A stretch of DNA of 64,000 nt from an uncultured Gemmiger sp. (lineage in GTDB: Bacteria; Bacillota; Clostridia; Oscillospirales; Ruminococcaceae), in NCBI GenBank assembly GCA_944388175.1, contig CALXHR010000002.1, forward strand, positions 1 to 64,000. The letters are read 5' to 3'. Each line of letters starts with the position of its first letter. Positions within the stretch are counted from its first letter, which is position 1. The notes under the pieces were generated by a model. That model had not been told where the DNA came from, ran no database searches, and worked only from the letters and a program-made list of their open reading frames with translations. Shown here piece after piece: positions 58,732-64,000 of the stretch. The position numbers and the translations under genes were made by a program.

Positions 58732-58761
58732 TTGCCAAAACGCGCCCGGCTGTGCTATACT
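58732..58761 (+). promoter_or_regulatory. Promoter of the small Cys-rich membrane protein gene
   Basis: TTGCCA, 18 nt, TATACT. Confidence 0.7.
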
Positions 58762-58798
58762 GGGCGCAGAAACGTTTGTACAAAGAGAGGGACCCCCT

Positions 58799-58990
58799 AT
58801 GGCATCGTTGACGCCGGCCAGCATTATGGTGCTGGTCATCGTGTTTGTACTGCTGGCGCTGGCCATTCTGTTCATCTGCCAGCACGGCGGCTGGCAGGGC
58901 GGCTGCACCGGCAACTGCGCAGCCTGCCACAGCAAATGCGCCAGCCCCAAACAGCCGGAAAAACAAGACGACGAAGAAAAAACCGCCTGA
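58799..58990 (+). CDS. Small Cys-rich membrane protein (FeoB-associated type)
   Basis: This 63-residue protein has one N-terminal membrane helix (8-28) and a Cys/Gly cluster (CQHGGWQGGCTGNCAACHSKC) followed by an acidic tail. It resembles small proteins found beside FeoB, but no feoB is in this window. AAAGAGAGGG precedes the ATG. Confidence 0.65.
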   Translation: MASLTPASIMVLVIVFVLLALAILFICQHGGWQGGCTGNCAACHSKCASPKQPEKQDDEEKTA

Positions 58991-59001
58991 AACCAAAAAG
59001 C

Positions 59002-59037
59002 GCCCCGCGCGGGAACCGTAACGTTCCCGCGCGGGGC
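59002..59037. terminator. Bidirectional terminator
   Basis: The 15-bp stem GCCCCGCGCGGGAAC / GTTCCCGCGCGGGGC has TTTTCTT on the plus side and CGCTTTTTGG on the minus side. It ends the small Cys-rich gene and the histidine operon. Confidence 0.88.
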
Positions 59038-59063
59038 CATTTTCTTGTATGGGGGCGCTGCGT

Positions 59064-59891
59064 TTACAGCGCGCAGGGGGTAAAGCCGTCCTTGCCCAGC
59101 ACCTGCACCTTGGTGTAGCCCAGAGCCTTGAGCTTGGCGGCGGCTTCCTCAAACCCGAAGGTCAGCGCCTCGCGCTTGTGGGCGTCGGCCGTGATGACGA
59201 CATTGCCGGACAGCGCCAGCCAGTCTTTGAGGATCGCGTCCGAGGGGAAGAAATCCTGCCGGAAGCCGCGAAACACCGCCGAGGTGTTGACCTCCAGCAC
59301 GCAGCGGTTGCGCGCAGCGGCCATCAACGCGGCTTCGGCCGCAGCGTGGTAGCGCGGGTCCTGCTCGTCAAAGAACTTGCCGCTGCCGTTGATCTTTTTG
59401 ATGAGGTCGAAATGCCCCAGGATGGTGGGCTTTTTCTCGGCCACTTTGGCCACGTTGGCAAAGTACGCTTCGACCACGGCCAGGCCGTCGCCGTCAAAAT
59501 CATCGGCGATGCAGGCGGCCAGGTCGCTCTCGCGCCAGTCGATCTCATAGATTTTGCCGGTTTTGGGGCCCTGCACATAGTGCGTGCTGCCGATCCAGTA
59601 GTCATAGTCCGCCGGGTCGTCGGTGCTCTCCAGGTCCCATTCCAGCCCGCAGAGGATGTCCAGCTTGCCGGCGTAGCGCTCTTTCAGTTTGGCGATCTGC
59701 GCCTTGTACAGCGCCGTGCGGCTCTGCGTCATGCAGTATTCCAGGTCGCAGGGGGTGTAGCTGTGGCCGGTAAAGCCCAGCGTCTGCAGCCCGGCGCGCC
59801 AGGCCGTGACGGCCAGTTCCTCCGGGGTGTTTTTGCCGTCGCACAGTTTGGTGTGCACATGCACCGAACTTTTGAGGTATTCGCCCGCCAT
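59064..59891 (-). CDS. hisK: Histidinol-phosphatase, PHP type
   Basis: This 275-residue PHP-domain phosphatase removes phosphate from histidinol phosphate. Metal-site motifs include SSVHVHTKLCDG, GFTGHSYTPC, LCGLEWDLE, LGHFDLIKK, EVNTSAVFR and ITADAHKREAL. It is the last gene of the his operon, one nt after hisIE. Confidence 0.92.
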   Translation of the reverse strand: MAGEYLKSSVHVHTKLCDGKNTPEELAVTAWRAGLQTLGFTGHSYTPCDLEYCMTQSRTALYKAQIAKLKERYAGKLDILCGLEWDLESTDDPADYDYWIGSTHYVQGPKTGKIYEIDWRESDLAACIADDFDGDGLAVVEAYFANVAKVAEKKPTILGHFDLIKKINGSGKFFDEQDPRYHAAAEAALMAAARNRCVLEVNTSAVFRGFRQDFFPSDAILKDWLALSGNVVITADAHKREALTFGFEEAAAKLKALGYTKVQVLGKDGFTPCAL

Positions 59892-59892
59892 A

Positions 59893-60549
59893 TCATTGCA
59901 TCCTTTCCTGTTTTACTTTATGGTCGATGACATGCCGTTTTTCGAGTTCTTTGGTGATATCCTCGACACGGATGCCCAGTTCGATCATCAGCACCATCAC
60001 ATGGTAGGCCAAGTCGCTGATCTCGTAGATGGTCTCCTCTTTATCGCGCTTGGCCCCGGCAATGATGACCTCGGTGGATTCCTCGCCGACTTTTTTGAGG
60101 ATTTTCTCGAGCCCTTTGTCGAACAGGTAGCTCGTGTAGCTGCCCTCCTGCGGGTCGGTCTTGCGGCCCTCGATCAGTTCGTACAGCCCCTGCCAGGTGA
60201 ACTGCTTGAGCTCGTCCGAGACGTAGACGGGTTCAAAGAAACAGCTCTCGGCGCCGGTGTGGCAGGCCGGGCCGGACTTGACGACGTCGATGACGAGGGC
60301 ATCTTTGTCGCAGTCGGCCGTGATGGAGACGACGCGCTGCACGTTGCCCGACGTTTCGCCCTTGCGCCAGATCTGCTGGCGGCTGCGCGACCAAAAGACC
60401 GTGCGCCCTTCGGCAATGGTCAGGGCCAGCGTCTCGGCGTTCATGTAGGCCAGCGTTAACACCTGCTTGGTGTAGTGATCCTGCACGATGGCGGGAATCA
60501 GCCCGTGGGCGTCAAAGCGCAGCGATTTTTCGGTTGGGGTATATTCCAT
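59893..60549 (-). CDS. hisIE: Bifunctional phosphoribosyl-AMP cyclohydrolase / phosphoribosyl-ATP pyrophosphatase
   Basis: This 218-residue fusion catalyses steps 2 and 3 of histidine synthesis. HisI (1-110) has [33 protein letters not shown]-type [15 protein letters not shown] and [13 protein letters not shown]. HisE (115-218) has [33 protein letters not shown]. An internal promoter and a strong AGGAGG lie upstream. Confidence 0.96.
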   Translation of the reverse strand: MEYTPTEKSLRFDAHGLIPAIVQDHYTKQVLTLAYMNAETLALTIAEGRTVFWSRSRQQIWRKGETSGNVQRVVSITADCDKDALVIDVVKSGPACHTGAESCFFEPVYVSDELKQFTWQGLYELIEGRKTDPQEGSYTSYLFDKGLEKILKKVGEESTEVIIAGAKRDKEETIYEISDLAYHVMVLMIELGIRVEDITKELEKRHVIDHKVKQERMQ

Positions 60550-60620
60550 GGCAAGGGACCTCCTGCTGAAGGGTCACAGACGGCGCGGCGCCGCCGCTCC
60601 GCCCGGGAAAAGATAGTTAT

Positions 60621-60649
60621 AGTGTACCTGTTTTTGCGGCGTTTGGCAA
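60621..60649 (-). promoter_or_regulatory. Internal promoter before hisIE-hisK
   Basis: Minus-strand TTGCCA, 17 nt, TACACT, in the 147-nt gap after hisF. The gap also carries a near duplication of CCCCTTGCCAA-CGC-GCAAAA at 60631-60654 and 60674-60696. Confidence 0.65.
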
Positions 60650-60696
60650 GGGGCCCGGCCGCATTTTTGCCGCGATTTTGCCGCGTTGGCAAGGGG

Positions 60697-61455
60697 TCAC
60701 AGCCGCATTTCGACGCCGTTTTGGCGCAGGTAGCGCTTGAGGTCGCGGATGCCGACCTGCTTGGTGTGGAAGATGGACGCCGCCAGCCCGGCGTCGACGG
60801 CCGGGTAGCCGCGAAACAGCGTGAGGAAATCCTCCGGCTTGCCGGCCCCGCCCGAAGCAATGATGGGCACAGCGCAGCGCTTGGCCACAGCGTCCAGCAG
60901 TTCCAGGTCGAACCCGCCCTTGACGCCGTCGGTGTCGATGGAGTTGACGACGAGCTCCCCCGCCCCGTTGCGCACGCCCTGCTCAAGCCAGTCCAGCGCG
61001 TCAATGCCGGTGTTCTCGCGCCCGCCCTTGGCAAAGAGCATAAATTTGCCGTCCACCCGCTTGATATCGGCCGAGAGCACGACGCACTGATCGCCGTAGC
61101 GCTGCGCGGCCGCCGGGATGATGGCGGGGTTTGCGATGGCGCCGGAGTTGACGCTGACTTTGTCGGCCCCGCATTTGAGCACGCGGTCGAAATCCTCCAG
61201 CGTGCGGATGCCTCCGCCCACCGTGAGCGGGATAAAAATTTCGCTGGCGACGCGGCGCAGAATATCGGTGAAGAGGGCGCGCCCCTCGACGCTGGCAGTG
61301 ATATCGTAAAATACAAGTTCGTCGGCGCCGGCCGCGTTATAGTAACGCGCCATCTCGACGGGGTCGGCCATGTCCTGCAGGCCCGCGAAATTGACGCCCT
61401 TGACGACGCGGCCGTCCTTGACGTCAAGGCAGGGAATGATGCGTTTGGTAATCAT
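60697..61455 (-). CDS. hisF: Imidazole glycerol phosphate synthase, cyclase subunit
   Basis: This 252-residue TIM barrel has the catalytic Asp residues in IIPCLDVKDGRVVKGVNF and ELVVNSIDTDGVKGGFD, plus phosphate loops TVGGGIRTLED and IIASGGAGKPEDF. It works with HisH. It starts 3 nt after hisA. Confidence 0.97.
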   Translation of the reverse strand: MITKRIIPCLDVKDGRVVKGVNFAGLQDMADPVEMARYYNAAGADELVFYDITASVEGRALFTDILRRVASEIFIPLTVGGGIRTLEDFDRVLKCGADKVSVNSGAIANPAIIPAAAQRYGDQCVVLSADIKRVDGKFMLFAKGGRENTGIDALDWLEQGVRNGAGELVVNSIDTDGVKGGFDLELLDAVAKRCAVPIIASGGAGKPEDFLTLFRGYPAVDAGLAASIFHTKQVGIRDLKRYLRQNGVEMRL

Positions 61456-61458
61456 GGC

Positions 61459-62178
61459 TCAGCCCTCCTGGTAGCGGCGCACGGCTTCGGCCAGGTCGAT
61501 GGCGCCGGTGTAGATGGATTTGCCCAAAATGGCCGCATGGCAGCCCATGGCCTGCAGTTCGGCCAGTTCCTGCATGCGGGCGATGCCGCCCGAAGCCGTG
61601 ACTTCCAGCCCGGGGATCGTCAGCAGTTCGCGGTAGAGGTCCAAATTGGTGCCCTGCAGCGTGCCGTCGCGCGAGATATCGGTGGCAATGACGGCCCGCA
61701 CGCCGGCCGCAGCGCAGCGGCGGCAGAACGCGACGCCGGGTTCGGGCGTGACCTCGCGCCAGCCGTTGACGGCGATACAGCCGTCTTTCATATCGACGCC
61801 GACGGCGATGCGCGCGCCGTAGCGCTGCGCCATGCGGGCGGTGAAGTCGAAATCTTTGACGGCGACGGTGCCCAGGATGCAGCGCCCGACGCCGAGGTCG
61901 AGGTAGCGGCGGATGCGCGCTTCGTCGCGGATGCCGCCGCCGACCTCGATGAACAGTCCGCCGAGGGCTGCGATGGCGGCGATGGTCTCAAGGTTGGCGG
62001 TTGTGTCGTCCCTGGCGCCGTCGAGGTCCACCACGTGCAGGTACCGCGCGCCGGCGTCCAAAAACGCCTGTGCCTGCGCCACGGGGTCGGCGTTGTAGAC
62101 CGTCATCTGGTCGTAGTCGCCCTGGTACAGCCGCACGGCCTGGCCGCCGCGCAAATCGATAGCCGGGTACAGTTTCAT
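61459..62178 (-). CDS. hisA: ProFAR isomerase (1-(5-phosphoribosyl)-ProFAR isomerase)
   Basis: This 239-residue TIM barrel has LYPAIDLRGGQAVRLYQGDYDQM, FIEVGGGIRDEARIRRYLDLG and VIATDISRDGTLQGTN, the usual HisA catalytic regions. It lies between hisH and hisF. Confidence 0.97.
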   Translation of the reverse strand: MKLYPAIDLRGGQAVRLYQGDYDQMTVYNADPVAQAQAFLDAGARYLHVVDLDGARDDTTANLETIAAIAALGGLFIEVGGGIRDEARIRRYLDLGVGRCILGTVAVKDFDFTARMAQRYGARIAVGVDMKDGCIAVNGWREVTPEPGVAFCRRCAAAGVRAVIATDISRDGTLQGTNLDLYRELLTIPGLEVTASGGIARMQELAELQAMGCHAAILGKSIYTGAIDLAEAVRRYQEG

Positions 62179-62193
62179 AGCAGCCTCCCCCCT

Positions 62194-62811
62194 TTACAGT
62201 TCCAGAAACGCCTTGAGCAGGCGCAGGCCGGTATCGCCGGATTTTTCGGGGTGGAACTGCGTGCCGTACACAAAGCCGTTGCGCACCGCGCCGGTGACCG
62301 GGATGCTGTAGTCGCTGGTGGCCAGCGTCGACGCCGCGCAGTGCTTGGCGTAGTAGCTGTGCACGTAGTAGACGTACTCGCCGCTGTGCACATAGCGGAA
62401 CAGCGGGTCGGTTTCGCGCCCGGGGGCAATATCCAGCGCGTTCCAGCCGATGTGCGGCACCTTCAGCGCCGGGTCCCGCAGGTCGTCGGCCAGCGGGCAG
62501 ACGTCGCCGGGGATCAGCCCCAGGCCGGCGTGGGCGCCGTACTCATAACTTTGTGCAAACAGCAGCTGCATGCCCAGGCAGATGCCCAGCAGCGGTTTGC
62601 GCTGCGCCTGCTCTTTGAGCACCGGCACCAGCCCGGTGGCCGTCAGCTTGGCCATGGCGTCGGCAAACGCACCGACGCCCGGCAGCAGGATATGGCTGGC
62701 CGCGCGCAGGTCCCCGGCGCGGGAAGTCACGCAGACTTCCGCCCCCAGGCTCTGCACGCTGGAGGTCAGGCTGAACAGGTTGCCGACCCCGTAATCCACA
62801 ATGGCGATCAT
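62194..62811 (-). CDS. hisH: Imidazole glycerol phosphate synthase, glutaminase subunit
   Basis: This 205-residue class I glutamine amidotransferase has the nucleophile Cys in LLGICLGMQLLF and the His/Glu pair in YGTQFHPEKSGDTG. The N-terminus IAIVDYGVGNLFSL fixes the start at 62811, with AAAGGGGGA upstream. Confidence 0.97.
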   Translation of the reverse strand: MIAIVDYGVGNLFSLTSSVQSLGAEVCVTSRAGDLRAASHILLPGVGAFADAMAKLTATGLVPVLKEQAQRKPLLGICLGMQLLFAQSYEYGAHAGLGLIPGDVCPLADDLRDPALKVPHIGWNALDIAPGRETDPLFRYVHSGEYVYYVHSYYAKHCAASTLATSDYSIPVTGAVRNGFVYGTQFHPEKSGDTGLRLLKAFLEL

Positions 62812-62827
62812 GGCAGGTCCCCCTTTT

Positions 62828-63886
62828 TTACAGTACGGCGTCAAGCGCCGCGAAAAAGCGCTGCATCTGCTGCGGCGTGCCGATGGTGATGCGCAGCCAG
62901 TCCCGGATGCGCGGCGCGTCAAAGTAGCGGATGAACACCCCCTGCGCCCGCAGCGCTTCATAAATTGTGCGCGCAGGCAGGCCGCCCGGCCGGGCGAACA
63001 AAAAGTTAGTGGCCGAGTCCAGCACCGTAAAGCCGCGTGCGCGCAGTTTTTGCGCGGTATCGGCGCGGGTGGCCAGCACCTTTTGCGTGACGTCGCGGAA
63101 ATAGGCTTCGTCGCGGATGGCGGCTTCGCCCGCCGCCTGCGTCAGCGAATTGACGTTATAGGGGCTGTAGCTGAACTTGACACGGTCCATATCGGCGATG
63201 AGTTCCGGCCGTGCAAGGCAGAAGCCGAGCCGCGCGCCCGCCAGGCTGTGCGTTTTGGAGAAGGTGTGCGTGATGACGAGGTTGTCGTACCGGTCCAGCA
63301 GCGGCAGGCAGCTGGAACCGGGGGGCGCGAACTCGATGTAAGTCTCGTCGACGATGACGATGTTGTCGGGGTTGGTTTGCAGCACGCGCTCAATCCCCTC
63401 GACCGGGGCCAGCAGGCTGGTGGGCGCGTTGGGGTTGGCGAGGACGATGGTCTCGTGCAGGCCCTCGTACCGGCGCAGATCGAGCGTGAAGTCCGCTTCC
63501 AGCGGCAGGATATGCTGCGGGATGTGCAGCAGCTCGCACAGCACCGCGTAAAAGCTGTAGGTGATATCGGCAAAGGCCAGCGGCGTGTCCCCGTCGCAGA
63601 AGGCGCGCAGCGCCAGCAACAGGTTTTCGTCGCTGCCGTTGCCGCACAGCACGTTTTCCGGCCCGACGCCCCAGTGCTGCGCAATGGCGCGGCGCAGCGC
63701 GGCGTTGGTCAGGTCGGAGTACAGCCGCAGCCCCGGCACGGCCGCCGCCACCGCCGCCGCCACGCCGGGGGCCGGCGGGTAGGGGTTCTCGTTGGCGTTG
63801 AGCTTAACGATGTTGCGGCTGGGGCGCTGCTCGCCGGGGGTGTAGGGTTCCAGCGCGGAAAGCGTTTTGGTAAAATAACGGCTCAT
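62828..63886 (-). CDS. hisC: Histidinol-phosphate aminotransferase
   Basis: This 352-residue PLP enzyme has KLNANENPYPPAP, GNGSDENLLLALRAF, IVDETYIEFAP and the Schiff-base Lys in THTFSKTHSLAGARLGF. It follows hisD by 15 nt. Confidence 0.97.
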   Translation of the reverse strand: MSRYFTKTLSALEPYTPGEQRPSRNIVKLNANENPYPPAPGVAAAVAAAVPGLRLYSDLTNAALRRAIAQHWGVGPENVLCGNGSDENLLLALRAFCDGDTPLAFADITYSFYAVLCELLHIPQHILPLEADFTLDLRRYEGLHETIVLANPNAPTSLLAPVEGIERVLQTNPDNIVIVDETYIEFAPPGSSCLPLLDRYDNLVITHTFSKTHSLAGARLGFCLARPELIADMDRVKFSYSPYNVNSLTQAAGEAAIRDEAYFRDVTQKVLATRADTAQKLRARGFTVLDSATNFLFARPGGLPARTIYEALRAQGVFIRYFDAPRIRDWLRITIGTPQQMQRFFAALDAVL

Positions 63887-63901
63887 GGCAGTCCCTTTGG
63901 T

Positions 63902-64000
63902 TTACGGTTCCTCAAAACGGATGGTCACGCTCTTGGCGTGGGCGTGCAGGCCCTCGTGCTCGGCGAAATTGGCGATGCGGCCCTGCACGCTGCCCAGCGC
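63902..64000 (-). CDS. hisD: Histidinol dehydrogenase, C-terminal end (partial)
   Basis: Only the last 32 residues are in the window (ending HEGLHAHAKSVTIRFEEP). The pattern EGLxAHAxSVxxR is typical of HisD C-termini, and hisD precedes hisC in many Firmicute operons. The rest runs off the right edge. Confidence 0.85.
   Translation of the reverse strand, partial: ALGSVQGRIANFAEHEGLHAHAKSVTIRFEEP

Overview
The window looks like a chromosomal stretch of a GC-rich anaerobic Firmicute of the Oscillospirales (Faecalibacterium / Subdoligranulum / Gemmiger type). This is inferred from a spoIIAA-spoIIAB-sigF operon, a T-box in front of valS, strong AGGAGG ribosome binding sites, consensus sigma-A promoters, and a high GC content (judged by eye, not computed). 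GC is so high that long mirror-image open frames run opposite most genes; these are left out.

Layout. 1-811: 5' end of a 16S rRNA gene on the minus strand with three tandem promoters. 812-4361: sporulation sigma-F operon, folC and a VanZ-like gene. 4551-8203: valine T-box, valS and an HD hydrolase. 8273-15108: an XRE regulator, a ricin-type lectin fused to a histone-H1-like tail, and an ABC transporter whose permease carries a giant coiled-coil stalk. 15400-18050: a GntR/FCD regulator and an IlvD/Edd dehydratase with paired operator-like repeats. 18148-22811: a class B penicillin-binding protein and two M23 peptidase genes. 22876-23048: a possible structured RNA. 23155-26747: metQNI behind a leader with a Met/Cys-rich peptide and an attenuator, divergent from an Rrf2 regulator. 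26860-32000: SGNH hydrolase, an ECF S component divergent from a MocR regulator, and an SPFH/NfeD pair. 32259-36714: palindromic element, GH13 enzyme and glycogen phosphorylase. 36993-43383: zapA, U32 peptidase, a low-GC restriction-modification cassette inserted before dut, maf and mreB. 43523-44383: low-GC MerR/TipAS gene. 44732-53921: a nonulosonic-acid (legionaminic or sialic acid-like) operon running into a split ThrE exporter. 53967-58990: DUF4830 protein, glycerophosphodiesterase, a two-component system with a membrane partner, and two small Cys-rich proteins. 59064-64000: a histidine biosynthesis operon.

The genes fall into sensible units: envelope growth (PBP, M23 enzymes, mreB, zapA), glycogen and maltodextrin breakdown (GH13, glgP), sulfur amino acid uptake under apparent leader-peptide control, surface acidic-sugar synthesis, and histidine synthesis. 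The most unusual items are the Met/Cys leader attenuator, the lectin-H1 fusion, the CAT-type acyltransferase inside the nonulosonate operon, the duplicated tip of the coiled-coil permease, and the restriction gene preceded by a six-codon ORF that ends in amber.
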